64,000 nt of DNA, taken from Sutcliffiella horikoshii (GTDB taxonomy: Bacteria > Bacillota > Bacilli > Bacillales > Bacillaceae_I). Every line of letters begins with the position of its first letter. Position 1 is the first letter of the stretch. The DNA is taken from positions 2,744,666 to 2,808,665 of the forward strand of contig KV440964.1 of the NCBI GenBank assembly GCA_001636495.1, in the 5' to 3' direction. The position numbers and the translations under genes are program-made. A model generated the notes under the pieces. That model worked only from the letters and a program-made list of their open reading frames with translations, did no database searches and was not told the DNA's origin. Positions 8,451 through 16,707 of the stretch are shown one piece after another.

Positions 8451-8741
8451 ATGAACATTAAAGGACATGAAGTGGAAAAGCTAAAAGACCCGACAGGAAT
8501 TATTGAAGGAGACAGATACGAATTTTACCTTGAGTTGGAAGTCGACGAAGAAGATGAATTATATTCGGAACAAGGCGTCTATTTAAAAGTGATTTTTGCT
8601 GTGGAAGAGTCAGGATCTCGAATTGCACAATACCAGTTCAACGAAGAAAATACCAATAAAGCTCTTGATTTTGAAATGGAGGAAGAGGAAGAGCAGGCCG
8701 TGCTTGCCTATTGTGGCGAGCACTATAAGGCTGTACTTTAA
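8451..8741 (+). CDS. Small acidic protein, DUF6509-like
   Basis: A 96-residue, strongly acidic protein (MNIKGHEVEKLKDPTGIIEG at the start, EMEEEEEQAV near the end) without membrane segments. It resembles a small Bacillus family that I recall as DUF6509; no function is known. It starts 17 bp after the helicase gene with GGAAGAG as ribosome site, so the two are probably co-transcribed. No terminator directly after it was recognised. Confidence 0.7.
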   Translation: MNIKGHEVEKLKDPTGIIEGDRYEFYLELEVDEEDELYSEQGVYLKVIFAVEESGSRIAQYQFNEENTNKALDFEMEEEEEQAVLAYCGEHYKAVL

Positions 8742-8869
8742 ACATCTAGACCATTTTAACCATAGCAAAGAGCAAAACCATTTGCATTTTCACACATTCT
8801 CCTGTACTATAGGGAAACAAGCTACGATGTACGTAACCATAACAAAGTTTTAACCTTTATACTTAGCTA

Positions 8870-9058
8870 GGGAGTTTTATATAAAAGCAGGAATGTCATG
8901 CCTCCTAGATAGAGGACGACAGGAATGTTTTTGCGAACACCCACTTTCAGGAGTGGTGGTTTAAAACTTTCTTATACTAAGTTACGGCAGTTGTGGCTTG
9001 TTCCTTTAAAAACACACTAAAAAACGAGCTTCCATTTAGCGATGGAGGCTCGTTTTTA
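8870..9058 (+). ncRNA. Probable small non-coding RNA, class not recognised
   Basis: A gene-free stretch holds several local hairpins before a strong terminator. CCTC/GAGG closes a 7-base loop near 8911-8925. CACCCACT pairs with AGTGGTG (one bulge) near 8939-8961. GGAAUG near 8891 could pair with GUUCC near 9000 as a closing stem. No open frame with a ribosome site was found. The 13-bp terminator at 9023-9054 is isolated from any upstream gene by 280 bp, so an independent transcript is likely. It matches no RNA family I can name with confidence. Confidence 0.5.
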
Positions 9059-9060
9059 TT
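9023..9060 (+). terminator. Strong terminator ending the putative small RNA
   Basis: AACGAGCTTCCAT at 9023-9035 pairs over 13 bp (one G-U) with ATGGAGGCTCGTT at 9042-9054, with TTTTT following. The minus-strand copy also ends in a T-run. Confidence 0.85.
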
Positions 9061-9232
9061 TTGAGGTTTGGCCATTCATATCCCTCACGGGTGCCTGAAT
9101 TGCAGTTTCACCCAATGACTTTTAATTGCTTAGCACAATATGGTAAGATTAGTACGGTCCTTATTAAGTATAGATTAGGGATAAGAAGGAAATGACTTAC
9201 TAAAGCATTAATAATGGAAGGGAGATAGAATA

Positions 9233-9502
9233 ATGGAAAAGATAGAAGTAGGAGATATCTTTATCGTGACAGACGAAAATGATCAGGAACAAGAGCTTGA
9301 GGTACTTGGTGCGATGGACGTGGAAGGCTCAGTATACGTTGCAGTCGGCTTCGTCGAAGAGATCGAGAAAGAAACAACAGGAGATGTCGATATCTTTTTC
9401 TTAAAAGTAGAGGAAGATGGAGAACTCTCTGAAATTGAAACAGACGAAGAGTTTGATAAAGTATCTGCCGCATTCGAAGGAATGGTAGAGGAAGAACAGT
9501 AA
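9233..9502 (+). CDS. DUF1292 family acidic protein
   Basis: 89 residues, very acidic. It begins MEKIEVGDIFIVTDENDQEQ and carries the pattern ELEVLGAMDVEGSVYVAVGF that marks DUF1292 proteins (the B. subtilis YrzB type). Its function is unknown; it is a soluble cytoplasmic protein of Firmicutes. GGAAGGGAG precedes the ATG. It is a single-gene unit with its own terminator. Confidence 0.8.
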   Translation: MEKIEVGDIFIVTDENDQEQELEVLGAMDVEGSVYVAVGFVEEIEKETTGDVDIFFLKVEEDGELSEIETDEEFDKVSAAFEGMVEEEQ

Positions 9503-9507
9503 TATAT

Positions 9508-9545
9508 AGAGGTTGTCCCCTAAAAAAGGACAGCCTCTTTTTTAT
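9508..9545 (+). terminator. Terminator of the DUF1292 gene
   Basis: AGAGGTTGTCC at 9508-9518 pairs with GGACAGCCTCT at 9528-9538 (one G-U), then a T-run. Confidence 0.85.
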
Positions 9546-9585
9546 TTTAAGAGCATGTATGAGAATAAGCCCCATAAGATGTATC

Positions 9586-9622
9586 AAAGAATAATTTTCC
9601 CATGGAAAGTTATTCTTTTTTA
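9586..9622 (+). terminator. Second hairpin with T-run before the tcyP promoter
   Basis: AAAGAATAA and TTATTCTTT form a 9-bp perfect stem around TTTTCCCATGGAAAG, with TTTT following. It is probably a back-up terminator that insulates tcyP. Confidence 0.5.
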
Positions 9623-9634
9623 TCCAATTCCTAC

Positions 9635-9663
9635 TTGACAGGGTTGTTTTAGTGGATTAAAGT
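9635..9663 (+). promoter_or_regulatory. Sigma-A promoter of tcyP
   Basis: A perfect -35 TTGACA at 9635-9640 is followed by a 17-bp spacer and TAAAGT at 9658-9663. The tcyP start codon lies 31 bp downstream. In B. subtilis tcyP is repressed by CymR when cysteine is plentiful; no clear CymR site was identified here. Confidence 0.65.
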
Positions 9664-9693
9664 ATTTAATTATGAAAGAGGGGGGAGAAGAAT

Positions 9694-11088
9694 ATGGATA
9701 CTTTGCTTATTGTACTTAATATTATTTTATTACTCTTACTTTGCTTAGGTCTTTATACGATGCAAAAGAAAGGCGTTTCATTTTCTAAGCGCGTATTCTC
9801 CGCATTGGGAATAGGGATTCTTTTCGGGTTGGGACTTCAATTTGTCTATGGCTCAGGGTCGGAAGTATTGACCGGTTCCATTGATTGGTTCAACATTGTT
9901 GGATCGGGTTATGTGAAATTTCTTCAAATGATTGTCATGCCTTTAGTATTTATCAGTATTATTGCTGCGTTTACAAGACTTACTCTAAAAAGTAACATCG
10001 GAAAAATCAGCGGATTGATCATTGGTATTTTAATAGGTACGACAGCTGTGGCAGCGGCCGTTGGGATCGGTACCACACTCCTCTTTGATCTGGAAGCGAT
10101 CCAGATTGAGCAAGGAGAGGCAGAAACAGCCAGAGGGGAGCAGATGGAGCAGCGAGCAGGAGAAATTGGATCCAAGACATTCCCACAACAGATGCTTGAC
10201 TTCATTCCATCCAATGTATTCCTAGATTTCACAGGAGCACGTTCCACCTCAACGATAGCAGTGGTTATTTTTGCAGCATTTATCGGTATTGCCTATTTGG
10301 GGGTCAGACGTAAGAATCCCGATCAGGCGGAATCTTTCGCTAAAATAGTGGATACATTCTACACCATCATTATGAGAGTCGTAACATTAATTCTTCGATT
10401 GACTCCTTATGGAGTACTTGCATTGATGACAAGGGTCACCGCAACAAGCGATTACGGAGCCATCGCCAAACTTGGGCAGTTTGTCGCCGCTTCCTATGTT
10501 GCACTTGCAATTGTGTTTGGAATCCATTTAGTTTTATTGGCGATTGCAGGGTTGAATCCATTGACATATGTTCGTAAAGCAATTCCGGTTCTTTCTTTTG
10601 CCTTCACTTCGCGTACAAGTGCTGGAGCTTTACCATTAAATATTAAGACACAGACGAAGGAATTCGGTGTGTCAGATGGTATTGCGAACTTTGCCGGTTC
10701 CTTTGGATTATCCATCGGACAAAACGGATGTGCTGGTGTCTATCCCGCCATGCTGGCTGTCATGATTGCGCCAACCGTAGGAATTAATCCACTAGATCCA
10801 TCATTCTTGTTCATGTTGATTGTCATAGTAGCCATCAGTTCCTTCGGCGTCGCTGGAGTAGGGGGCGGTGCGACATTTGCAGCCATTCTGGTACTCTCTG
10901 CAATGGATCTACCAATTGCACTTGCTGGGTTATTAATTTCGGTTGAACCGCTTATCGATATGGGCCGTACAGCTGTGAATGTAAGTGGAAGTATGACTGC
11001 AGGTGTGCTGACGAGTAAGGTGACAAATGATCTTGATACCTCTGTGTATAACAGTAAAGCATCTACCGATATGGAGCTGGATGTTTGA
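9694..11088 (+). CDS. tcyP: L-cystine symporter TcyP
   Basis: 464 residues, nearly the length of B. subtilis TcyP (463) and closely similar along its length. It belongs to the sodium:dicarboxylate symporter fold. Landmarks are MDTLLIVLNI at the start, FLQMIVMPLVFISII, FTSRTSAGALPLNIKTQ (the serine-rich re-entrant loop) and SFGLSIGQNGCAGVYPAMLA. It imports L-cystine as a sulphur source across the cytoplasmic membrane. A GAGGGGGGAG ribosome site lies before the ATG. It is a monocistronic unit with its own promoter and terminator. Confidence 0.94.
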   Translation: MDTLLIVLNIILLLLLCLGLYTMQKKGVSFSKRVFSALGIGILFGLGLQFVYGSGSEVLTGSIDWFNIVGSGYVKFLQMIVMPLVFISIIAAFTRLTLKSNIGKISGLIIGILIGTTAVAAAVGIGTTLLFDLEAIQIEQGEAETARGEQMEQRAGEIGSKTFPQQMLDFIPSNVFLDFTGARSTSTIAVVIFAAFIGIAYLGVRRKNPDQAESFAKIVDTFYTIIMRVVTLILRLTPYGVLALMTRVTATSDYGAIAKLGQFVAASYVALAIVFGIHLVLLAIAGLNPLTYVRKAIPVLSFAFTSRTSAGALPLNIKTQTKEFGVSDGIANFAGSFGLSIGQNGCAGVYPAMLAVMIAPTVGINPLDPSFLFMLIVIVAISSFGVAGVGGGATFAAILVLSAMDLPIALAGLLISVEPLIDMGRTAVNVSGSMTAGVLTSKVTNDLDTSVYNSKASTDMELDV

Positions 11089-11108
11089 TAAGAATTTATA
11101 TGAGGGAG

Positions 11109-11138
11109 AGAGCAGCTTAGGTGGCTGCTCTTTTTTTT
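11109..11138 (+). terminator. Terminator of tcyP
   Basis: AGAGCAGC at 11109-11116 pairs with GCTGCTCT at 11124-11131, followed by eight T. Confidence 0.85.
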
Positions 11139-11165
11139 GGGTGTTTATATTTCCAATCCCGAAAT

Positions 11166-11258
11166 GTCACAATGACGCCTTTAAAAGTCACAATAACCAT
11201 CGAAAAAGTTACAATAACTTCCGAAAAAGTCACAATAACCTCCAGAAAAGTCACAATC
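11166..11258. repeat. Array A: five 21-bp tandem degenerate repeats
   Basis: The core GTCACAAT (or GTTACAAT) begins at 11166, 11187, 11208, 11229 and 11250, exactly 21 bp apart each time. A consensus unit is GTCACAATAACCTCCGAAAAA, with the first ten bases and the A-tract conserved and the middle variable. It lies between the convergent ends of tcyP and the glycoamylase gene. It happens to be open in one frame (repeating K-S-H-N-N), but no ribosome site supports translation. Its role is unknown. Confidence 0.85.
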
Positions 11259-11265
11259 CAACCTA

Positions 11266-12624
11266 TTATCTCTTCTTGATACCAAAATCCTCCACTTCCA
11301 ATAGGTGTTCAGGTCTTTTTCCAATTGGATCCTGATGAAAATAATCTCTGATGACTCCTTTCTTTAAGAAATTGGTGATAGAAGCCAAAATCATTCCTTG
11401 ATCTAAAGATAAATACGTATGGGCAACTTCCCCTGTTTGAAGATTCACCGTATCATAATAACCATAGTCATCTCCATATGCACCCAAGTCTCTAAATTTT
11501 TTTAGATTCTCGTAAACTTCTTCAGGAGCATGCTCCAAGGCGAGAAAGCTGGCATGCGGGGTGACTGTAGCTTTATCCTCATATCCTTCTGCTCCTAATA
11601 CAGGAGCTCCAAACTCTCCATAATTATTTCGGATGGCTGCAGAGGAAAAGCCCCAAGCCTCCAATTCATTTACTTCCGCATAGCGAATTTGACCTTTAAC
11701 ATGCTGCAGATTATTTAAGCCTAAACCATTCACACCGAGTTCATTTTCTTTCATGACTAAGCTTGGCATCAACGCTTCAAACATACTGCCTCCCCAGCTT
11801 GGTACATATTTAATTCCTTCATACTCGTAGACACCTTGGTACACATTTACACCGTTATAATCCTTCATTGTTCCTGACGGTGTTTGAGATTGCCAATCAA
11901 ATTCTGGTGGAAACGTTCGATACAACTTCCACCAATGTTCTTCCGGTATATCTCCTTTTCCAATAGCAAGGTAACTTGCCACTCGCGGCTCCGTATATAA
12001 CATCCCGTAATGGTGTGGGGTGAGGCTTTCGTGTTCCTTATCATATCCTCCATGGAGATGACCAACAGAAGGATCATAAAGGGTTGAATAATCCATTTGC
12101 TCCACAAGAGGATCTGTTAAGTCTTTCAAACCGTCAAAGTACTGCCCCGTTACAATTAACCCCGCAGTCAACCAACCATTATCAACACTAGAGATAAACT
12201 GGCCCCAATCTTTTTTTTGGGTCCCATCCTTAGTGAAATACCAATTGTAATATAGTCCGTTCCAAGTTTCCATTTCCTTTAGTGTTCGCAAGGTTTTTTC
12301 AAGCTTTTGCTCGGCTTCTTCTTTGGAGAGGAAACCAAGTTCCACACCAGAAACCATCCCTAACATATACATGGCTATATTAGTTGGGGAGGTATGCTCA
12401 GCTTTCGATTCATCCTGCTCAAAGTCAACACGATCCACCGTAAGTCCTGAAGTGGGATTCGTATACTCCTCAAAAAATTGAAACGTTTTTTCTGCAGTTT
12501 CTAACAGTTCTTTTTCCATTTCATTTTTTGGTTGTATGGCAGTTGGTTCTGAAGTCTTTGTAAAATAAAGAACCGAACCAACAACCACAAGAGCTATTAA
12601 AAAAAATCCAAGTAACCTTTTCAA
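11266..12624 (-). CDS. Exported glycoamylase-like protein
   Basis: About 452 residues with an N-terminal signal anchor (KRLLGFFLIALVVVGSVLYF). The rest matches the glycoamylase-like domain (PF10091 as I recall it): SSVDNGWLTAGLI, YTEPRVASYLAIGKGD, SWGGSMFEALMPSLV, GFSSA, TVTPHASFLAL and the final SLDQGMILASITN. Proteins of this type act on glucans outside the cell. The ATG at 12690 lacks a ribosome site. The TTG at 12624 has AAAGGGG 9 nt upstream and starts exactly at the signal segment, so it is preferred. Confidence 0.8.
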   Translation of the reverse strand: MKRLLGFFLIALVVVGSVLYFTKTSEPTAIQPKNEMEKELLETAEKTFQFFEEYTNPTSGLTVDRVDFEQDESKAEHTSPTNIAMYMLGMVSGVELGFLSKEEAEQKLEKTLRTLKEMETWNGLYYNWYFTKDGTQKKDWGQFISSVDNGWLTAGLIVTGQYFDGLKDLTDPLVEQMDYSTLYDPSVGHLHGGYDKEHESLTPHHYGMLYTEPRVASYLAIGKGDIPEEHWWKLYRTFPPEFDWQSQTPSGTMKDYNGVNVYQGVYEYEGIKYVPSWGGSMFEALMPSLVMKENELGVNGLGLNNLQHVKGQIRYAEVNELEAWGFSSAAIRNNYGEFGAPVLGAEGYEDKATVTPHASFLALEHAPEEVYENLKKFRDLGAYGDDYGYYDTVNLQTGEVAHTYLSLDQGMILASITNFLKKGVIRDYFHQDPIGKRPEHLLEVEDFGIKKR

Positions 12625-12654
12625 ATGAGAACAACCCCTTTTTAGCAATTTGGT

Positions 12655-12664
12655 GAAACGTTTC
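12655..12664. promoter_or_regulatory. GAAACGTTTC palindrome upstream of the glycoamylase gene
   Basis: GAAACGTTTC is a perfect 10-bp palindrome about 30 bp before the chosen TTG start. LacI-family repressors of sugar genes often bind sites of this shape. It is one base short of the CcpA cre pattern. A binding role is inference. Confidence 0.35.
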
Positions 12665-12900
12665 GAAAAAAATGCTGAAAACACCTTCATTTGTGTAAAA
12701 TATACCCTTTATCCTAAAGTTAATCAATACATTTTCTCCAAAAACAAAGGAATCAATAGGAAAACTAGATGTTATAGTAATAAAAGCTTGTCACAATTCC
12801 ACCATTTTTGATATAGTAATATGTTGTAACTTCTTATATAAAGAAACAATTATGTCAACTATGTAAATAGATAAATTTTATAAAGGTATTGGTGATAATA

Positions 12901-13860
12901 ATGAGTCAAGACTATAGAGTATTGTTGTATTATAAGTATGTAGATATTGAGAATCCGGAAGAAATTACACAAGAGCACCTTGAATTTTGTAAGGAACTAG
13001 GCTTGAGAGGCCGTGTTTTAATTGCAAAGGAAGGGATTAATGGGACAGTTTCAGGTACGGTGGAGCAAACGAAGGCTTATATCGAGCATATGAATGAACA
13101 TCCGTTATTCTCAGACATTACGTATAAAGTAGATGAGGTAACAGAACATGCCTTTCCTAAGATGAAGGTACGCTATCGTCCAGAATTGGTAACATTGCGT
13201 TTAGAAGATGATATTGATCCACGTAAAACAACAGGAAAGCACTTAAAACCGAAAGAATGGTTGGAAGCACTACAAAGTGAAGATACCGTTGTAATAGATG
13301 CCCGTAACGATTATGAGTATGACCTCGGACATTTCCGCGGTGCGGTGAAACCTGATATCAACACTTTCAAGGAGCTTCCTCAATGGATCAGAGATAATAA
13401 GAAGGACTTTGAAGGCAAAAAGATTCTAACGTATTGTACTGGTGGAGTACGTTGTGAAAAATTCTCTGGTTGGCTACTTGAAGAAGGCTTTGAGGATGTT
13501 TCCCAGCTGGATGGAGGAATTGTCACATACGGAAAAGACCCTGAAGTGCAAGGAGAACTATGGGATGGACAATGTTACGTGTTTGATGAGCGCATCAGTG
13601 TACCAATCAATCAGAAAGAACATGTGGTAGTCGGTAAAGACCATTTTACAGGCGAACCATGTGAGCGCTATGTAAACTGTGCAAATCCTGAGTGTAACAA
13701 GAAAATCCTTAGCTCTGAGGAAAATGAACACAAATACCTGCGCAGCTGCTCCCATGAATGTCGTGTAGATCCAAGAAACCGCTATATCATTGAGCACGGT
13801 CTAACAGATGAAGAAGTAAGCAAAAGAATGGATGCAATTAAAGAAGAAGTTACAAACTAA
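12901..13860 (+). CDS. trhO: tRNA uridine(34) hydroxylase TrhO (rhodanese domain)
   Basis: About 319 residues with the three parts of the TrhO/UPF0176 family. The N-terminal domain shows [18 protein letters not shown]. The central rhodanese domain has the active loop [10 protein letters not shown]. The cysteine-rich C-terminal part ([16 protein letters not shown]) resembles a zinc-binding module. The enzyme makes 5-hydroxyuridine at the tRNA wobble position in an oxygen-dependent way; the B. subtilis homologue is YbfQ. TTG at 12889 is in frame, but ATG at 12901 sits correctly behind GGTGAT. Confidence 0.88.
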   Translation: MSQDYRVLLYYKYVDIENPEEITQEHLEFCKELGLRGRVLIAKEGINGTVSGTVEQTKAYIEHMNEHPLFSDITYKVDEVTEHAFPKMKVRYRPELVTLRLEDDIDPRKTTGKHLKPKEWLEALQSEDTVVIDARNDYEYDLGHFRGAVKPDINTFKELPQWIRDNKKDFEGKKILTYCTGGVRCEKFSGWLLEEGFEDVSQLDGGIVTYGKDPEVQGELWDGQCYVFDERISVPINQKEHVVVGKDHFTGEPCERYVNCANPECNKKILSSEENEHKYLRSCSHECRVDPRNRYIIEHGLTDEEVSKRMDAIKEEVTN

Positions 13861-13873
13861 TATGTAAGCAGTT

Positions 13874-13907
13874 AGCCTGTTTCTCGAATGAGAAGCAGGT
13901 TATTTTT
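13874..13907 (+). terminator. Terminator of trhO
   Basis: AGCCTGTTTCTC pairs with GAGAAGCAGGTT (two G-U) around GAAT, followed by ATTTTTG. Confidence 0.75.
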
Positions 13908-14001
13908 GTGCACATAAAGAAATACTTATTTGAAAAGCCTACGTTTTTGTTTTCTCAATAAAGGAATATAGTAAGTAATGAAAAGAAAGGAGAGTACATA
14001 C

Positions 14002-15387
14002 ATGGAATACCGTTTAGAAAAAGATACAATGGGAGAGATAAAGGTTCCAAAAGATAAGCTATGGGGTGCACAAACTCAAAGAAGCATCGAAAATTTCGCT
14101 ATTGGTGGGGAGAAGATGCCAATAGAGATTATTCATGCTTTTGCCTTATTAAAAAAAGCAGCAGCAAAAAGCAATGAAAAACTAGACAAGCTTTCTCCCG
14201 TAAAAGCACAGGCAATTACAGCCGCTGCTGAGGAGATTATAACTGGGAAATGGGATGAGCATTTTCCACTTGTTGTGTGGCAAACAGGAAGCGGGACGCA
14301 ATCCAATATGAATGTAAATGAAGTGATTGCCAATAGGGCAAACCAACTTTTGTCCGAAAGTGGTGAAATGGACCGAATACATCCAAATGACGATGTAAAT
14401 ATGTCACAAAGCTCCAATGACACTTTTCCAACAGCCCTACATATCGCTGGTGTGTTAGCTATTGAGGAGAGACTACTTCCAACTCTAACAAGATTAAAGG
14501 AGACCTTGTTGCTTAAGTCAGAGGAATTTAAGGACGTCATTAAAATAGGGAGAACACACTTACAAGATGCTACCCCACTTACTTTAGGGCAAGAAATCAG
14601 CGGATGGCACCATATGCTTGAAAAAGGAGAGAAGATGATTATTGAAAGTCTTCCTCATATGAAAGAACTGGCGATAGGGGGCACAGCAGTAGGTACTGGG
14701 ATTAATGCACATCCTAAATTTGGAGAAATGGTAGCGGAAGAGATCACACAACTTACTGGAAATAGCTTCACTTCAGCACCGAATAAATTTCATGCATTAA
14801 CAAGCCATGATCAAGTAGTTTTCGTTCACGGAGCAATTAAAGCACTTGCTGCTGATTTAATGAAAATCGCCAATGATGTAAGGTGGCTTTCCAGTGGTCC
14901 AAGGAGCGGCATTGGAGAGTTAATTATTCCTGAAAATGAACCCGGCAGTTCCATTATGCCTGGTAAAGTCAATCCCACCCAAAGTGAGGCATTGACGATG
15001 GTGGCAACACAGGTTATGGGCAATGATGTAACAATTGGCATTGCGGCAAGTCAGGGGAATTTTGAACTAAATGTGTTCAAGCCTGTCATCATCTATAATT
15101 TCCTTCAATCCGTTACACTTTTGACAGACAGTATGAACAGCTTTAACGACAAATGTGTCAGCGGGATGGAACCAAATCTTGAAAAAATAGCATTAAACCT
15201 TCAAAATTCATTGATGTTAGTAACATCCCTAAATCCTCACATAGGGTATGAAAAAGCAGCAACCATTGCTAAGCTTGCACATAAAGAAGGGTCCACATTA
15301 AAAGCGGCGGCACTCAAACTGGAACTGCTAACAGAGGAGGAATTTGATGCCTTTGTTGATCCAAGTAAAATGGTAAACCCTCAATAA
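14002..15387 (+). CDS. fumC: Class II fumarate hydratase
   Basis: 461 residues, the size of B. subtilis fumarase (CitG). Motifs include [49 protein letters not shown] and the family signature [15 protein letters not shown], with the active-site serine in the SS loop. It interconverts fumarate and malate in the citric acid cycle. The ATG at 13978 is in frame, but it lies before the ribosome site AAAGGAGAG that serves the ATG at 14002. The gene stands alone, with a hairpin after it. Confidence 0.93.
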   Translation: MEYRLEKDTMGEIKVPKDKLWGAQTQRSIENFAIGGEKMPIEIIHAFALLKKAAAKSNEKLDKLSPVKAQAITAAAEEIITGKWDEHFPLVVWQTGSGTQSNMNVNEVIANRANQLLSESGEMDRIHPNDDVNMSQSSNDTFPTALHIAGVLAIEERLLPTLTRLKETLLLKSEEFKDVIKIGRTHLQDATPLTLGQEISGWHHMLEKGEKMIIESLPHMKELAIGGTAVGTGINAHPKFGEMVAEEITQLTGNSFTSAPNKFHALTSHDQVVFVHGAIKALAADLMKIANDVRWLSSGPRSGIGELIIPENEPGSSIMPGKVNPTQSEALTMVATQVMGNDVTIGIAASQGNFELNVFKPVIIYNFLQSVTLLTDSMNSFNDKCVSGMEPNLEKIALNLQNSLMLVTSLNPHIGYEKAATIAKLAHKEGSTLKAAALKLELLTEEEFDAFVDPSKMVNPQ

Positions 15388-15393
15388 AGTAGA

Positions 15394-15436
15394 AGGGCTG
15401 TCTGGAATCGTTTCTACTTGGATTCCAAACAGCCCA
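15394..15436. terminator. Hairpin between convergent fumC and the 107-aa gene
   Basis: GGGCTGT pairs with ACAGCCC and, inside, GGAATC pairs with GATTCC. The T-run is weak on both strands. Confidence 0.55.
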
Positions 15437-15443
15437 CTCTAAC

Positions 15444-15767
15444 CTATTTCTCCATCATCTCTGTTTCACTAACTTTGTCTATTTTATCTACAAACATTTG
15501 AAATACTTTTCTTTTCTCATCCAGCTCTTTTATGTATTGTTTAAGTTCATTGAATTTCTCTTCATATGGTTTGTGATACGACTCTTTAATATTGTCGATG
15601 ATCTCATCATTAATCGTAGATTGTATCACTTGTTTCGTAATACTGAACTTAATAGAATATAACTGTAGGTCTGACTTCACTTTTTCATATTCATCGTCAA
15701 TCTCTTTCTTCTGCTTTAGCATTTCTTCTTTCCATTCTAATAAGGAATCCTTTACATATGTTTGCAT
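15444..15767 (-). CDS. Hypothetical coiled-coil protein (107 aa)
   Basis: A charged, helix-rich protein with heptad patterns along its length (EWKEEMLKQKKEIDDEYEKV and EEKFNELKQYIKELDEKRKV). It has no signal or membrane segment. The start has GGGAGG about 6 nt upstream. I recognise no family. It may be a structural or regulatory coiled-coil protein; nothing nearby suggests a role. Confidence 0.6.
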   Translation of the reverse strand: MQTYVKDSLLEWKEEMLKQKKEIDDEYEKVKSDLQLYSIKFSITKQVIQSTINDEIIDNIKESYHKPYEEKFNELKQYIKELDEKRKVFQMFVDKIDKVSETEMMEK

Positions 15768-15923
15768 AGTTACCTCCCATGAACATACTGATACTAAGGT
15801 TATGTATTGTATTTATAATATTAATGAATATAACAGCATTTGTGGGGGTATTTTTCATTACAGTATGTTTACATGCTTTTTATAAAAATGACCCCCGTAT
15901 CCTCAGAGGCAGATAGTACATAA

Positions 15924-15956
15924 AACAGGCGCCTCACCAGAGGAGCCTGTTTTTAC
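15924..15956 (-). terminator. Terminator of the tetR-like gene
   Basis: AACAGGC pairs with GCCTGTT, with an inner CCTC/GAGG pairing around ACCA. T-runs follow on both strands; it sits at the end of the minus-strand gene. Confidence 0.75.
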
Positions 15957-16537
15957 TCTTTCTTACCGATAATGCCGTAAAAAAAGATGTTCGTAATGTC
16001 TTCTGTCAATGGCAGCACTTTTTGATATACTTCTTCTCTTTGCATATAATCCTTCAACATCTGCACGTAAAATAGAATGGCTTCTTGAGAAAGGTTTGGG
16101 TCCACATATCCTTGTTCCTTTCCTTCCTCAAATAGCTTCGCAAAATAGGGAAGTGCTTTTTCCACATAGATTTTTTCGATTATATTACCTTCTGTTGCGT
16201 ATTCCTTCATCATGAAAAGATAGAACTCCTCATGTATCTGCTTGGAAATCTCTTTTTTATTGAAAATGATCTGCTTGATTTTTTCCGGAAAGGGTTTGTT
16301 GCTATGGATAAGTTTTTCAAAATCATCGGAAGTCTTTTCTATGTAATACCCAAATACGTCACTGGTTAACTTATGTTTACTCTCAAAATAATTGTAAATT
16401 GTCACTTGAGAAACATTGGCTTTTTGCGCAATTTCAGAAATGGCCACCTTCTGGATGCCATACTCCATAAAAAGAGCAAGAGCTGCCTCTAGGATATCTT
16501 GCTTCTTTTGTTCTCTACGTCGTTGAAAACCGTCCAT
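15953..16537 (-). CDS. TetR-family transcriptional repressor
   Basis: 194 residues. The N-terminal helix-turn-helix is clear: ILEAALALFMEYGIQKVAIS then EIAQKANVSQVTIYNYFESK at about residues 12-55. The C-terminal part is a ligand-binding helical domain without a recognisable relative. It faces an ABC exporter operon across a 170-bp gap that contains palindromes, so it probably represses that exporter and itself. The GTG at 16546 overlaps the ribosome site GAGAGGTG; the ATG at 16537 is the likely start. Confidence 0.85.
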   Translation of the reverse strand: MDGFQRRREQKKQDILEAALALFMEYGIQKVAISEIAQKANVSQVTIYNYFESKHKLTSDVFGYYIEKTSDDFEKLIHSNKPFPEKIKQIIFNKKEISKQIHEEFYLFMMKEYATEGNIIEKIYVEKALPYFAKLFEEGKEQGYVDPNLSQEAILFYVQMLKDYMQREEVYQKVLPLTEDITNIFFYGIIGKKE

Positions 16538-16584
16538 TTCTTTCACCTCTCTATTATTTTAATAAAAATTATGTAATAAAACAA

Positions 16585-16660
16585 ATGAAATATTTCATAA
16601 ACTCTTGTCAAAGAGATATTTTATATATATTATGAACTATATAAGTTAAAATATTTCATA
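16585..16660. promoter_or_regulatory. Candidate TetR operators in the divergent promoter region
   Basis: ATGAAATATTTCAT at 16585-16598 is a perfect 14-bp palindrome. A second copy of the half TATTTCAT, in AAAATATTTCATATTTTG, lies around 16648-16665. Both sit between the divergent tetR-like and ABC genes. The pairing of repressor with these sites is inferred from position. Confidence 0.5.
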
Positions 16661-16707
16661 TTTTGTTTTTCTGTATGCTAAACATGTAGAAAAGAGGAGA
16701 GTTTTAT

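Noticed and set aside
8870-9058. 6S RNA or RsaE/RoxS
   Set aside because: Size and a possible closing stem suggested 6S RNA, but I could not confirm conserved elements from memory, and CCC-loop motifs of RoxS are absent; left unclassified.
11166-11258. CRISPR array
   Set aside because: Conserved part is only about 8-10 bp with 11-bp filler; no cas genes and no true direct repeat of 23-47 bp.
11027-11335. 102-aa ORF with KSHNN repeats
   Set aside because: It arises from the 21-bp array (a multiple of three) and overlaps the end of tcyP; no ribosome site.
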